From Bacteroidales bacterium (GTDB lineage Bacteria > Bacteroidota > Bacteroidia > Bacteroidales > Marinilabiliaceae), in the NCBI GenBank assembly GCA_017539645.1, contig JAFYCM010000013.1:31718-95717 (forward strand): a DNA stretch of 64,000 nt, read 5' to 3'. The translations under genes were made by a program, and so were the position numbers. The stretch's first letter is position 1. The number at the start of each line of letters is the position of its first letter. A model generated the notes under the pieces. That model worked only from the letters and a program-made list of their open reading frames with translations. It made no database searches and was not told the DNA's origin. This document shows positions 42,471-51,847 of the stretch, piece by piece.

Positions 42471-43883
42471 ATGCCGGCATATAATAAACTGAATATGTTC
42501 TCTAAAGAAGTATATGAAAATCGCCGGCAGCGCCTATGTGAAATGCTCCCGGACTCTTTTTTGCTCTTTGTCGGAAACGCCGAGGAGCCGTTCAACTACG
42601 CAAGTAATACGTATAGTTTCCGTCAAGACAGCACATTCCTATATTTATTTGGTATAGATAGTCCTAATTACGCCGCTACAATCGATACGGCAACGGGCAA
42701 TGTCACCATTTATGCCGACGACATCACGCTCGACGATGCCATTTGGACGGGTGAATTGCCGTCGGTGTCGGTTATTGCTGCACTTTCTGGCGTAACTATT
42801 ACAAAACCGAGTGGTGCACTCTTCGACGATGTTCGTGGCGAATTGAAGCGTCGCCGTGTGCATTTCGTGCCTGCATATAGAGCCACCACGGTGCAGAAAA
42901 TTGCGGCAATGCTTGGCTTGCAGACCGAAGCTGTCAATACATACGTATCTGAACCATTGATAAAGAGCCTTGTGACGTTGCGCTCAACGAAAGAGCAATG
43001 CGAGATAGAGGAGCTTGAAAATTATATGCGCGTTGGCTACGACATGCACGTGTCGGCAATGAAGATGGCGCGCGAAGGCAATAGTGAGCAGGTGGTTCGC
43101 GCAATTGTAGATTACATATCGCAACGCAACGGCGGACATGTGTCGTTCCCAACTATATGTACAATTCATGGCGAGATTTTGCACAATTCGCCAACTACGC
43201 AAGTGCTGAAAAATGGAGATTTGCTCCTCGTAGATGCTGGTAGTGAATCGCCACTTCATTATGCTACTGACAATACACGAACAACGCCTGTTGGCGGTCA
43301 TTTTACACAGCAACAACGCGAGATTTACAATATCGTACTCAATGCAAACAATGCAGTTGCTGCTGCAGTTCGTCCTGGTGTTTTCTATCGCGATATGCAC
43401 TTGCTTGCAATGCGCACCATTGTTGATGGCTTGACGCAAGTTGGCATCATGAAAGGAAGTATTGACGATGCTGTTGCCAACGGAGCTTACGCGCTTTTCT
43501 GTCCGCACGGAGTTGGTCACATGCTTGGACTCGACGTTCACGATATGGAAGGCTACAGCGAGAATTATGTAGGTTACGATGAAGAAGTTCAGCGCAGCAC
43601 GCAGTTTGGTTTCTCGGCACTTCGCATGGCACGCCGCCTGCAACCGGGATTCATCGTTACCGACGAACCAGGCATATATTTCATACCAGCGCTCATCGAC
43701 AAGTGGCAGGCTGAAGGCATATGTAAGGATTTCATAAACTATGAAAAGCTAAAAACTTACAGAAGTTTTGGCGGTATCCGTCTCGAAGATGACCTCTTGA
43801 TTACGCCCGATGGTGGTAGAGTTTTGGGACAGCGCATACCTATAAATCCAGATGATGTTGAGAGCATCGTTTGTAGTAAGTAA
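42471..43883 (+). CDS. pepP: M24B aminopeptidase P family protein (Xaa-Pro aminopeptidase type)
   Basis: 470 residues. Aminopeptidase P removes an N-terminal residue before proline. The five metal ligands of the pita-bread fold are in the expected blocks: LLLVDAGSE, ATDNTRTTPVGG, the His of GVGHMLGLDVHDME, the Glu of VTDEPGIYFIP, and the Glu of GGIRLEDDLLITPDGG. The N-terminal half is a creatinase-type domain (RRQRLCEMLPDSFLLFVGNA, DSTFLYLFGIDSPNYAATID). A start at the ATG at 42471 is used; a Met at 42495 is an alternative. It follows recJ closely. Cytoplasmic; use of peptides as nutrient is a plausible role (inference). Confidence 0.88.
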   Translation: MPAYNKLNMFSKEVYENRRQRLCEMLPDSFLLFVGNAEEPFNYASNTYSFRQDSTFLYLFGIDSPNYAATIDTATGNVTIYADDITLDDAIWTGELPSVSVIAALSGVTITKPSGALFDDVRGELKRRRVHFVPAYRATTVQKIAAMLGLQTEAVNTYVSEPLIKSLVTLRSTKEQCEIEELENYMRVGYDMHVSAMKMAREGNSEQVVRAIVDYISQRNGGHVSFPTICTIHGEILHNSPTTQVLKNGDLLLVDAGSESPLHYATDNTRTTPVGGHFTQQQREIYNIVLNANNAVAAAVRPGVFYRDMHLLAMRTIVDGLTQVGIMKGSIDDAVANGAYALFCPHGVGHMLGLDVHDMEGYSENYVGYDEEVQRSTQFGFSALRMARRLQPGFIVTDEPGIYFIPALIDKWQAEGICKDFINYEKLKTYRSFGGIRLEDDLLITPDGGRVLGQRIPINPDDVESIVCSK

Positions 43884-43922
43884 ATAAGGAATAAGCACAA
43901 CAATTATACATACCAAATAAAG

Positions 43923-45086
43923 ATGGCAAATATCTTAGTAATTGACGATCAGCGCAGTATACGCACCACGCTCAAGGATATTCTTGAGTATGAAAACAAT
44001 ACCGTTGAACTTGCAGAGAACGGATTGGAGGGCATTGAAAAATTCAAGGCTGGCAATTTCGATGTGGTGCTAACCGACATAAAAATGCCAGAAATGGATG
44101 GCATGGAGGTGCTCAGCAAGATTATGGCTGAGAGCAGCGATGTGCCTGTAATTATGATTTCTGGCCATGGAAATATCGACACTGCGGTGGAGGCTATCAA
44201 GAAAGGTGCGTACGACTTCATTGAGAAACCGCTCGACCTCAATCGCCTACTTATTACGGTGAAGAATGCCATCGATAAAAATGGTTTGGTTGTAGAGACG
44301 AAGGTGCTAAAACGCAAAGTCTCAAAGACATACGAGATGGTCGGCAACTCCGAGCCAATGGCGAAGATGCGCGAACTGATTGAAAAAGTTGCGCCAACCG
44401 ATGCTCGCGTACTTATTTTGGGCGCAAATGGCACCGGCAAGGAGTTGGTTGCCAGAGCATTGCACGAAGGTAGTAGTCGCGCAAGCGGACCATTTGTTGA
44501 GGTTAACTGTGCTGCTATTCCTTCTGAACTTATTGAAAGTGAGCTTTTTGGACACGAGAAGGGTGCATTTACATCAGCCATCAAACAACGTATAGGTAAA
44601 TTCGAGCAGGCCAATGGCGGAACCATTTTCCTCGATGAAATTGGCGATATGAGCCTTGCGGCGCAAGCCAAGGTGCTGCGCGCGTTGCAAGAGAACACTA
44701 TCACACGCGTGGGCTCCGACAAAGATGTGAAAGTAGATGTTCGTGTGTTGGCGGCTACCAATAAGAATCTGGTTGAAGAGATAAAAAATAACAACTTCCG
44801 CGAAGACCTCTATCACCGATTGAGCGTAATTATCATCAATGTTCCATCACTCAACGACCGCAAAGATGACATTCCTGCTTTGGCAGAGCACTTTTTGTCT
44901 ATCGTAAGTCAGGAAATGAATGTTCCTACCAAGAAAATTACTCCCGAAGCAATTGCAGAATTGCAGAAAATAAATTGGACAGGCAATATTCGCGAATTCC
45001 GCAACGTGATTGAACGCTTGACGATATTGTCGGCAGCTGAAGTTTCGGCTAAAGACGTTATCGATTATGCTCGTCCAATCGGCTGA
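43923..45086 (+). CDS. NtrC-type response regulator without a DNA-binding domain
   Basis: 387 residues. An N-terminal receiver (1-120) has D8, D9 and the phosphorylation site D52 ([13 protein letters not shown]). The AAA+ domain has Walker [16 protein letters not shown], the loop GAFTSA at residues 214-219, [20 protein letters not shown] (Walker B), the sensor [12 protein letters not shown] and the R-finger region [12 protein letters not shown]. The C-terminus ends [20 protein letters not shown] without the usual Fis-type helix-turn-helix of NtrC. GAFTGA contacts sigma54; here its fifth residue is Ser. It may activate sigma54 from solution or have another role. No kinase is adjacent. About 60-70 residues shorter than typical NtrC; a normal stop follows, with no sign of truncation. 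Confidence 0.85.
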   Translation: MANILVIDDQRSIRTTLKDILEYENNTVELAENGLEGIEKFKAGNFDVVLTDIKMPEMDGMEVLSKIMAESSDVPVIMISGHGNIDTAVEAIKKGAYDFIEKPLDLNRLLITVKNAIDKNGLVVETKVLKRKVSKTYEMVGNSEPMAKMRELIEKVAPTDARVLILGANGTGKELVARALHEGSSRASGPFVEVNCAAIPSELIESELFGHEKGAFTSAIKQRIGKFEQANGGTIFLDEIGDMSLAAQAKVLRALQENTITRVGSDKDVKVDVRVLAATNKNLVEEIKNNNFREDLYHRLSVIIINVPSLNDRKDDIPALAEHFLSIVSQEMNVPTKKITPEAIAELQKINWTGNIREFRNVIERLTILSAAEVSAKDVIDYARPIG

Positions 45087-45135
45087 TATAATGTTTTTTA
45101 TTACATTAGGCGCGCAGAATTTTTAGCATTCTACT

Positions 45136-45696
45136 ATGGACGGTTTGTCAACTATCAGGTTCGTGTTCGATATAAAAGAGGGCGGTGTAGCAATTGCCAA
45201 ATTCCTTATCGGCGACGCCGATGATGAGGAAGAAGAATTCGAGCTAACAAACATTTGTGACCCAATCTGTGATTTGTTGCGAGGTTTAGTTACGATGATA
45301 AACAAGCAACAAACCGACGATGACGAGGAGAATAAATACGTTGTCACGTGGTACAACGACAATGAATGCTTCAATTGGGAACTAAGTCTCGACCGCGATA
45401 ATTATCTCAGTGTCAAAATTACCGAGAGCAATAGCTTCTTTGGCGATGAATTGTTTGAGGCCGTAAACACCTCATGCTCCATAACAGACTTTCTACAAGC
45501 CGTAGTTACAGAACTAGATGCATATATAAAACGAATCGGGTTGCTAAAATACTTAGAGTTATGGGGCAACAACGAATTCCCTCTTACCTACCTGCTCTTT
45601 TTGAAGAAGTATCTTATGGATAAGGGCTTATGGCAGCCTCAAAGCGCATCTGGTTCGGCAGAACTTAGTGCCGAATGCGAATTGTTGCTGAAATAG
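45136..45696 (+). CDS. Acidic protein of unknown function
   Basis: 186 residues, no recognised family. Strongly acidic, especially DADDEEEEFELTNI. It begins MDGLSTIRFVFDIKEGGVAI, has no signal peptide, and includes the hydrophobic stretch FPLTYLLFLKKYL near the C-terminus. Possibly a small cytoplasmic alpha/beta protein; nothing more can be said. It lies 49 bases after the sigma54-type activator and is convergent with porZ, with only 2 bases between the stops and no visible terminator. Confidence 0.6.
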   Translation: MDGLSTIRFVFDIKEGGVAIAKFLIGDADDEEEEFELTNICDPICDLLRGLVTMINKQQTDDDEENKYVVTWYNDNECFNWELSLDRDNYLSVKITESNSFFGDELFEAVNTSCSITDFLQAVVTELDAYIKRIGLLKYLELWGNNEFPLTYLLFLKKYLMDKGLWQPQSASGSAELSAECELLLK

Positions 45697-45698
45697 CT

Positions 45699-48047
45699 TT
45701 ACCTGATTATTAATATTTTACCCGAGCTCTTATCTTCTCCATCGGCTGAAGAGGCGTATACATAATATGTACCCGAAGAAACCTTTTGGCCATTGAGGTC
45801 GTGCGTATTCCACGTCAGCATACCACCATTGCTAATGCCTCGGTGTACAAGTCGGCCGCGAACATCAGTAATTCTAATAATCGAACCATCGACAAAACCT
45901 TTGATTTTTACTTCGCCTGAGAATCCTGGGCGGACTGGATTGGGCGAAATGGTCAGCTTTTTCATGTCGGTCGCAGGTTCTGTGGCATCGCCTTGGTATC
46001 CTATGATTCCGTTTGTCGTACCTATAAAAACCTCACCTGTTGTAGGGTGAATAGCAATGCTATTTATCTCGTTAGACGGCAGCGGGCTGTTAGTGTTATC
46101 AAACGAAGCAAGCGTTGACGTACCATCGGCGCTAATGAAGAAAACGCCAGATTTTTTTGTGCCGACCCATTTACGATTAGCACCATCAACCGCAATAGCT
46201 GTGACGCTTTCTCCGCTCAATAGATAATCTGCCAAGCCTGTGCCATCGTTGCGTGGAACTTTTATTCTATTGTAGTGCATGTCTCCAACCTCGAAGACGT
46301 TAGCATCGTCTTCGTAAGTAACAATGCCGTCATTTGTTCCAATCCATATCACGCCATCGTTGTCTTCAGTGATAGTATTTACAAATCCATCACCAACAAC
46401 TTCGTTCTCTTCGTCTATTAGGTACGATAGTCCGTAATATCTTGAATCCTTTGGGTAGCTAACAGGACTTTTGAATCTGTCGTCAGTATCGTTATCTATT
46501 GTGCCATTGGTATCGAAGATGAAAATGCCAGGTGTCTTACAACATTTATATGCGAACCAGAAATGTCCATTGGATGAGCATATCATATTATAGCCAGATA
46601 CCGCATAATCTGTAAAAGGATAGTCCAGTTCGTACCAATTACCACTTTTGAATGCTCTCAGGCCAATCATAACGTTAGGCGTAAATAGAACCAAATTTCC
46701 ATCAGCATCATGGGCCAAACTCATAACGAAGGCTTCGTAGCCTTCTGGTGCTGTTAGCGGAGAATTGTATTGGTCATACGTAATGATTTCTTTGCAATCT
46801 TTGTTTAGGTGTTTCAAACCGCCGCCATAGCAAGCAATATATATATCGCCATTGGTAGGATCTATAGATAAGCGAAGAGCATCTCTATACCAAGGCAGAA
46901 GTCTTTGAGAATACCAATTTCCACCATAGTTTTTATATATATAAGGATACATATATGCGGCGTAGCTATACGAGCCCCATTTTCCGCCTCGAATTCCGCC
47001 CATAGTGCTATATACGCAATTCTTAGTGGCGGTCAGTTCAAAGCAGTCATTGCTGTATGGTCCATTGGGAAGGTAGTTTGATGCATTGCCCTCCAAGTCG
47101 CATATCACGAGGTTGTACGTATTGTCGGCTATAGCGAGAAGGTTTTTGCTATTGAAAAATGTTGCGCCGCGAACGTTAAGTGTCGTGCTTGCGCCATTGG
47201 TGAATTTGTACGACGAAATGTTTGCAACACTATTATTATCGTTGTCGTAAATGTTTATTGTAGAGTCGCACGCAATGCCCCAGTAACCATTATTATAGAG
47301 CAAGTCTCTAAAATATGGCTCTTTAGCGATGCAAAGCATAGAGTCAACATTTACAACTCGTTCAATTAGGCAAGTGTCGCCAAGAGAGCCTTGGGCAGCT
47401 ATTACTTGCGAATTGTAGTTATATAGTTTGCTGTATGAAGCCTTTTTGTTTGCCAATAGCGTCCATTCTGATGGGTCTTCGAGAATGTTGCTCGTTTTGT
47501 CTGCATAGAAAATACCGCTTCCCGTGGCTGCGTATACATATTTATCATCAGTAACTATGCTATTTACGCCAATGCCTTTGTTGTAAACTTTATAATACGA
47601 TGATATTTCTGCTTTGCTGATATTTATTTTCAGCAAACCTTCGTCGAAGCCGCAGTACAGCGTGTTGCCATCTTTATGAAAAGCACGAATTTTCTTCGAT
47701 GACACATTATCCGAAATGCTAAGTTCTGGTATGTTTTGCGTTGTGTATGTATTGACGTTCAAAATGTCAATTTGTCCATTGGAGTAACCGATGTAAGTAT
47801 TTGTCCCATCGCACAGAAACGCACTTATGTTTGTTGCCGATAGATAGCCATTGACAGTAGAATATTTGTCAAGAGCAAGCGCTTCGGTGTCGTATGCATA
47901 CGCAGCTGCGCTATTGCAAGCTACGGCTTTATCGCCTACGATACCTACGAATATCGCATTGTTGTAGCTATAATGGTCGACCCATTGAGCTGCTGATTTT
48001 TGACAAAGTGCTATTAGGACGATAAGGGCAAATGCTTTGATTTTCAT
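45699..48047 (-). CDS. porZ: T9SS surface protein PorZ (beta-propeller type)
   Basis: 782 residues. PorZ is a cell-surface component of the PorU-PorV-PorQ-PorZ attachment complex and delivers anionic LPS to the sortase. It has a signal peptide (ending CQKSAAQ), then QWVDHYSYNNAIFVGIVGDK, typical of the family start. The body consists of two propellers made of short blades (e.g. IRAFHKDGNTLYCGFDEGLL, GVIWIGTNDGIVTYEDDANV, NEINSIAIHPTTGEVFIGTT). A C-terminal sorting-like domain follows (MKKLTISPNPVRPGFSGEVK to SSGTYYVYASSADGEDKSSG). Porphyromonas PorZ is of about the same size. The gene overlaps rdgB by 4 bases. The alternative is a generic propeller protein with a T9SS tail. Confidence 0.82.
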   Translation of the reverse strand: MKIKAFALIVLIALCQKSAAQWVDHYSYNNAIFVGIVGDKAVACNSAAAYAYDTEALALDKYSTVNGYLSATNISAFLCDGTNTYIGYSNGQIDILNVNTYTTQNIPELSISDNVSSKKIRAFHKDGNTLYCGFDEGLLKINISKAEISSYYKVYNKGIGVNSIVTDDKYVYAATGSGIFYADKTSNILEDPSEWTLLANKKASYSKLYNYNSQVIAAQGSLGDTCLIERVVNVDSMLCIAKEPYFRDLLYNNGYWGIACDSTINIYDNDNNSVANISSYKFTNGASTTLNVRGATFFNSKNLLAIADNTYNLVICDLEGNASNYLPNGPYSNDCFELTATKNCVYSTMGGIRGGKWGSYSYAAYMYPYIYKNYGGNWYSQRLLPWYRDALRLSIDPTNGDIYIACYGGGLKHLNKDCKEIITYDQYNSPLTAPEGYEAFVMSLAHDADGNLVLFTPNVMIGLRAFKSGNWYELDYPFTDYAVSGYNMICSSNGHFWFAYKCCKTPGIFIFDTNGTIDNDTDDRFKSPVSYPKDSRYYGLSYLIDEENEVVGDGFVNTITEDNDGVIWIGTNDGIVTYEDDANVFEVGDMHYNRIKVPRNDGTGLADYLLSGESVTAIAVDGANRKWVGTKKSGVFFISADGTSTLASFDNTNSPLPSNEINSIAIHPTTGEVFIGTTNGIIGYQGDATEPATDMKKLTISPNPVRPGFSGEVKIKGFVDGSIIRITDVRGRLVHRGISNGGMLTWNTHDLNGQKVSSGTYYVYASSADGEDKSSGKILIIR

Positions 48048-48631
48048 TGTTGTTCTGATAAATAGGCAACTAACTTTCTTATTGCTTTTCCTCGGTGACT
48101 AATCTTGTTCTTCTCCTCGGTGGGGATTTGTGCAAATGTAAGACCTTTTGCGTCATTAGGAACAAAAATCGGGTCGTATCCAAAACCTCCGTCACCTCTC
48201 CTTTCGCGTATGATTTGTCCTTCGACTATGCCTTCAAAACAGTGCTCAACGTTGTTGTTATCTATATATACAATGACGGTTTTGAAGCGAGCTCGACGAT
48301 TGTCCGCGCCTTGCAATTCGCGGAGTAGTTTGTCGATGTTGTTCGACGAGTTGCAATCTTCGCCTGCGTAGCGCGCAGAATATACGCCAGGTGCGCCATT
48401 TAGTGCGTCAACTTCCAAGCCTGTGTCGTCGGCAAAACAAGCAGAGTGGCTGACTTCGTGTAGGTAGCGCGCTTTTATTCTTGCGTTTTCAAGTAGGGTT
48501 GTGCCTGTTTCGGCAATGTCGGTATCTATGCCTATGTCGTCGAGTGTTTTTATTATGTATTTATCGCACAGTAGTTTCTGAATCTCTGTGGCCTTGTTGT
48601 GGTTGTGGGTGGCGAATAATAGTTGTTGCAT
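48044..48631 (-). CDS. rdgB: Non-canonical purine NTP pyrophosphatase (RdgB/HAM1)
   Basis: 195 residues. The enzyme hydrolyses dITP, ITP and XTP to monophosphates, keeping deaminated purines out of DNA. Blocks: LLFATHNHNKATEIQKLL at the start, CFADDTGLEVDALNGAPGVY with the metal and base-binding residues, SARYAGED, and GDGGFGYDPIFVPN followed by KISHRGKAIRKL. Its stop codon overlaps the porZ start (ATGA), so it leads a two-gene transcript with a T9SS protein. The uspA terminator lies just upstream. Confidence 0.95.
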   Translation of the reverse strand: MQQLLFATHNHNKATEIQKLLCDKYIIKTLDDIGIDTDIAETGTTLLENARIKARYLHEVSHSACFADDTGLEVDALNGAPGVYSARYAGEDCNSSNNIDKLLRELQGADNRRARFKTVIVYIDNNNVEHCFEGIVEGQIIRERRGDGGFGYDPIFVPNDAKGLTFAQIPTEEKNKISHRGKAIRKLVAYLSEQQ

Positions 48632-48642
48632 ATTGTATCAGA

Positions 48643-48682
48643 AAAAAACAAGGCGGATTGTCAGAAATCCACCTTGCAACAT
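48643..48682 (-). terminator. Terminator after the universal stress protein gene
   Basis: Stem CAAGGCGGATT / AATCCACCTTG (eleven positions, one mismatch) with a 6-base loop, and TTTTTTT on the minus strand after the stem. Confidence 0.7.
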
Positions 48683-48701
48683 TTTTGTAAAAATCTTGTT
48701 G

Positions 48702-49529
48702 TTAGAAGTTCGTGTAAGTCAACTTGACTTCAGCTCTTGGATTCACAACGAAGACAGGAATGTGAGCTTCGTTGGCAATAATCGATTGCTCGTATGCACC
48801 CAAGATGTAGTCGGCGATACCAATATCGCGCGTAGTAGTAATCATGATACAGTCAACATGATTCTCTTCTGCATATTTGAGCGATAGCTCATAGAACGAA
48901 CCTTTTTGGTCGACCCAAATAGTCTCGTAAGGGATTTCGCGTTCTTCGAGGTATCTCTTGCAGAAATTCATGTTAGCCTTGGTAGGATTGTCATACATAG
49001 GACCGTTGCCTTGTTGTGCAAACAAAACGATCTTTATTGTCGATAAGTATGACAACATACTAACCCACTTGAGTTTTTCCTTCGATTCCAATTTGTAATC
49101 GACAGGGAAAAGAACGTTCGCTGGGCTGTTGTATTTAGGGTCTTCTTGTACTATCAGATATGGAACATGGCAGCCAACGATAACCTTCAGTGCCCAACTT
49201 CCGGTCAACTTTTGCATGCCTTTCATACCGTGTGTGCCCATAACGACCACCAAACTCTTCAGCTCGTCAACGACTTCGTTAATGGTCTTGAAGATTGTGC
49301 CTTCTCTGATAATGCCACGAACAGGAACCATCAGCTCGTCTTTCAATTTTGAAGCTGCGCTGTCAAGTTTTGAACTCGATTCCGTTAATTGGTCCTCCTT
49401 CTTAATGATGTTGAGCAATATAATCTCAGCATTAAGATTCTTGGCCATAATGGCGGCATGTCTTACTGCACAATCAGCTTTCTCCGTGAAATCGTACGGA
49501 ATAATGATATTATCAGTAAATGATCCCAT
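48702..49529 (-). CDS. Tandem-domain universal stress protein (UspA family)
   Basis: 275 residues, two Usp domains in a row. The first has NIIIPYDFTEKADCAVRHAA and VVVMGTHGMKGMQKLTGSWA, matching the ATP-binding form (G-2x-G-9x-G-S). The second has VLFPVDYKLESKEKLKWVSM and CIMITTTRDIGIADYILGAY, where the ATP loop is degenerate. Usp proteins help in starvation and oxidative stress, but the precise role here is unknown. Single-gene unit with its own promoter and terminator. Confidence 0.87.
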   Translation of the reverse strand: MGSFTDNIIIPYDFTEKADCAVRHAAIMAKNLNAEIILLNIIKKEDQLTESSSKLDSAASKLKDELMVPVRGIIREGTIFKTINEVVDELKSLVVVMGTHGMKGMQKLTGSWALKVIVGCHVPYLIVQEDPKYNSPANVLFPVDYKLESKEKLKWVSMLSYLSTIKIVLFAQQGNGPMYDNPTKANMNFCKRYLEEREIPYETIWVDQKGSFYELSLKYAEENHVDCIMITTTRDIGIADYILGAYEQSIIANEAHIPVFVVNPRAEVKLTYTNF

Positions 49530-49551
49530 GTGATAAGTATATTTTATTCTC

Positions 49552-49559
49552 CAAAAATA
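49552..49559 (-). promoter_or_regulatory. -7 box of the universal stress protein gene
   Basis: Minus-strand TATTTTTG, an exact TAnnTTTG match, 23 bases before the ATG. Confidence 0.5.
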
Positions 49560-49614
49560 AGTGAATAATTGTAAAATAAAAACTAAATTGCCACATATTT
49601 ACGCGGTTCATATT

Positions 49615-51297
49615 ATGACCATTTTGCTAAAACACGTACGAACATTTTTACTATTGATGTTTTTCTTTGTAGCGTCAATAGATACTGGGTACACACAAAC
49701 TATCTATTATTCTAATGATAGTTGCCGTATGGTGGCTGTGTCGGAGAGTGGTATTACAACTTCGTCTGATGTTGTGACTTTTAGTTGGTGTGCCGACTCG
49801 CTGTTCGCCGCGCCGTATACCATTATATATATAGCTGACGGCGAAGACACACTTTCGAATTATCAGTTGGAGTTGCCATCGTTTGTTGTGAAAACTTCAC
49901 TGGCATCGCATTCCGAGGTCGATATTGTAGATAACGAAGGTAGACGTAAGGTTATACAAATTGCTTACGATAAGCCGTTTAGAATTCCGCTGTGGGTAAT
50001 ATCGTATGTATTGCTCATTGTAGCGGTTGTATTTCTATACCTATATAATAGGAAGAAAGAGATGCAAGATGTGCCCGACGAAGCCATGAGAGTGCCAATT
50101 AGAGCTGCTCATGGGTCTAAGAAATACGAATGCGCGACAGTGCTTTTTGCAGATATTCAGGGTTTTACGAAGATTGCCGAGCGACTTAATCAGGATCAGC
50201 TTATAGACGAACTCGATAGATACTTTATATATTTCGACGAATTGGTTGACCAATTCTCGGTTGAAAAAATTAAGACTATCGGCGATGCCTACATGTGTGC
50301 AGGCGGTGTGCCTGAGCCCGACAGTGCTAATCCTATCGAGGTGACGCTCGTAGGTCTTGGTATGATTGCTTATGTGAAGCAGCGTCAGGTCTCAGAGAAT
50401 GGTTTTTGGAACATTCGCGTAGGTATAAATACAGGTGCCGTGGTTTCGGGCTTGTTGGGCAACAAGAAGCGCGTCTTCGATATTTGGGGCGACTCGGTGA
50501 ATCTTGCATCGCGCATGGAGTCGTCGGGTATGCCGGGGGAGGTGAATGTCAGTGGCGATACATACCTTAGAATATGTGATTACTTCGAGTGTGAACATCG
50601 TGGGCGTATGCCGGTGAAATACAAGGGCGAGGTAGATATGTATTTCATAAAGAGATTGAAGCCAGAATATGCCGAGCCGGGTTCTACGTATAAGCCCAAC
50701 GACGTACTCAAGCGCAAAATGCAGCGATTGAAGATTGCCGACCTTGAGGCGTACATACATAGTTTGTTGTTCCCATCGACCGACAAACTTGAAGAGGAGT
50801 TCTTCGAAATGTTCTCGGTTCGCCTTGATACTCTGGCTCTTGCCGAAAAACTCACCGATGAGCAATATATAATATGTAAGGTATCGGGATTGCTGTCGTA
50901 CATAAGTACGCGCTTCGTGCGAGAGTATAAATCAATACTATTGAGCGTAAACTCTTCGTTGCGAAGAATGCGATTGTCTGAAGATTTGATTCAAAGTATA
51001 GCTAAAATTGCAGAACACACCGCGGCTATGCGCCAGCCATCTTCTATAATAGAGCAAATAGTGGAAGATGCTCGTAATGAGCGCTTTGGTCGTAAGGATT
51101 TTATACGTATAGAAATAAATATGGGTAAAGCAACACTACAGAAAAACAAGCGAAGCTTCATGCGAAAGAACTGGTTTAGAGAGGAACTTGCCGCTCTGAA
51201 TGCCGTTCAGTACTACACAGAATCGGCCAAAAACTTGGTGGAAGTGGACAAGGAAGAACAAATACGCGCCATGAATCAAATAATTCATTTGCTTTGA
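49615..51297 (+). CDS. Membrane-bound class III adenylate cyclase
   Basis: 560 residues from the ATG at 49615 (a GTG at 49561 would add 18). Signal peptide or first anchor (LLKHVRTFLLLMFFFVASID), then a small periplasmic domain of about 100 residues, a membrane helix (IPLWVISYVLLIVAVVFLYL), and a class III cyclase domain. Metal ligands D180 (LFADIQGF) and D224 (GDAYM), adenine-specifying K220 (KIKTIG) and D289 (FDIWG), and the transition-state N296 and R300 (SVNLASRME) are all present, so ATP is the expected substrate and cAMP the product. The C-terminal 200 residues are helical with no known domain. Gene order is cyclase, bactofilin, ATP synthase. The sensing role of the periplasmic domain is inferred. 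Confidence 0.86.
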   Translation: MTILLKHVRTFLLLMFFFVASIDTGYTQTIYYSNDSCRMVAVSESGITTSSDVVTFSWCADSLFAAPYTIIYIADGEDTLSNYQLELPSFVVKTSLASHSEVDIVDNEGRRKVIQIAYDKPFRIPLWVISYVLLIVAVVFLYLYNRKKEMQDVPDEAMRVPIRAAHGSKKYECATVLFADIQGFTKIAERLNQDQLIDELDRYFIYFDELVDQFSVEKIKTIGDAYMCAGGVPEPDSANPIEVTLVGLGMIAYVKQRQVSENGFWNIRVGINTGAVVSGLLGNKKRVFDIWGDSVNLASRMESSGMPGEVNVSGDTYLRICDYFECEHRGRMPVKYKGEVDMYFIKRLKPEYAEPGSTYKPNDVLKRKMQRLKIADLEAYIHSLLFPSTDKLEEEFFEMFSVRLDTLALAEKLTDEQYIICKVSGLLSYISTRFVREYKSILLSVNSSLRRMRLSEDLIQSIAKIAEHTAAMRQPSSIIEQIVEDARNERFGRKDFIRIEINMGKATLQKNKRSFMRKNWFREELAALNAVQYYTESAKNLVEVDKEEQIRAMNQIIHLL

Positions 51298-51321
51298 AAA
51301 AATATTCGAAGGTTTTTTCTG

Positions 51322-51329
51322 TACATTTG
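51322..51329 (+). promoter_or_regulatory. -7 box of the bactofilin gene
   Basis: TACATTTG, an exact TAnnTTTG match, 33 bases before the ATG at 51363, in the short gap after the cyclase gene. Confidence 0.5.
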
Positions 51330-51362
51330 TTTTTGCATTGAATAAAGATTTAGAAGTAGAAA

Positions 51363-51737
51363 ATGGGAAAGACATTTGAAGTAGAGAATAAGTTGCCGAA
51401 TATTATTGGCTCGGGAACGAAAGTCGTTGGTGATATTGATACCAATGGCGATTTGAGAATAGACGGTGTTATAGAGGGAAACATAGTTTCTAAAGGTAAG
51501 TTGGTTTTGGGTTCGGCAGGAAGTATCAAGGGTACTATCAAATGTGTAAATGCCGAAATATCTGGTAGTTTCGAAGGTAAGATAGAGGTTTCGGAACTTC
51601 TCTCGCTGAAGAGTTCTGCAGTATTCAAGGGCGAAATGTCGGTTAACAAGTTGAGCATCGAGCCAGGCGCAGTATTCAACGGCAATTGCAGCATGACTGA
51701 CAAACGTCAGACCGTAGCGCAACCAGAAAAGAAATAA
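51363..51737 (+). CDS. Bactofilin (polymer-forming cytoskeletal protein)
   Basis: 124 residues. Bactofilins make non-nucleotide-binding filaments at the membrane and help in cell shape or positioning of envelope enzymes. The beta-helix core is visible as repeated short strands: IIGSGTKVVGDIDTNGDLRI, DGVIEGNIVSKGKLVLGSAG, SIKGTIKCVNAEISGSFEGK and SVNKLSIEPGAVFNGNCSM. Short N- and C-terminal tails flank it. In Bacteroidota a bactofilin gene often precedes the ATP synthase genes, as here (recalled, not checked). Confidence 0.9.
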   Translation: MGKTFEVENKLPNIIGSGTKVVGDIDTNGDLRIDGVIEGNIVSKGKLVLGSAGSIKGTIKCVNAEISGSFEGKIEVSELLSLKSSAVFKGEMSVNKLSIEPGAVFNGNCSMTDKRQTVAQPEKK

Positions 51738-51847
51738 ATAGTAAATTGCGAGGTTAGTGCTCGCGCTGAACTATTTATACGTAATAGACAACGCCATGAT
51801 GGCATAAAATAACACGCATCTCTTATATATGCGATAATATTATTGCG

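Noticed and set aside
43949-44794. 281-residue minus-strand open frame
   Set aside because: Antisense to the NtrC-type activator, no start signal, Ser-rich noise.
45345-45350. CACGTG-centred parS site
   Set aside because: The flanks do not match the parS palindrome and the site is inside a coding region; the other CACGTG at 31108-31113 is created by the repeat edge.
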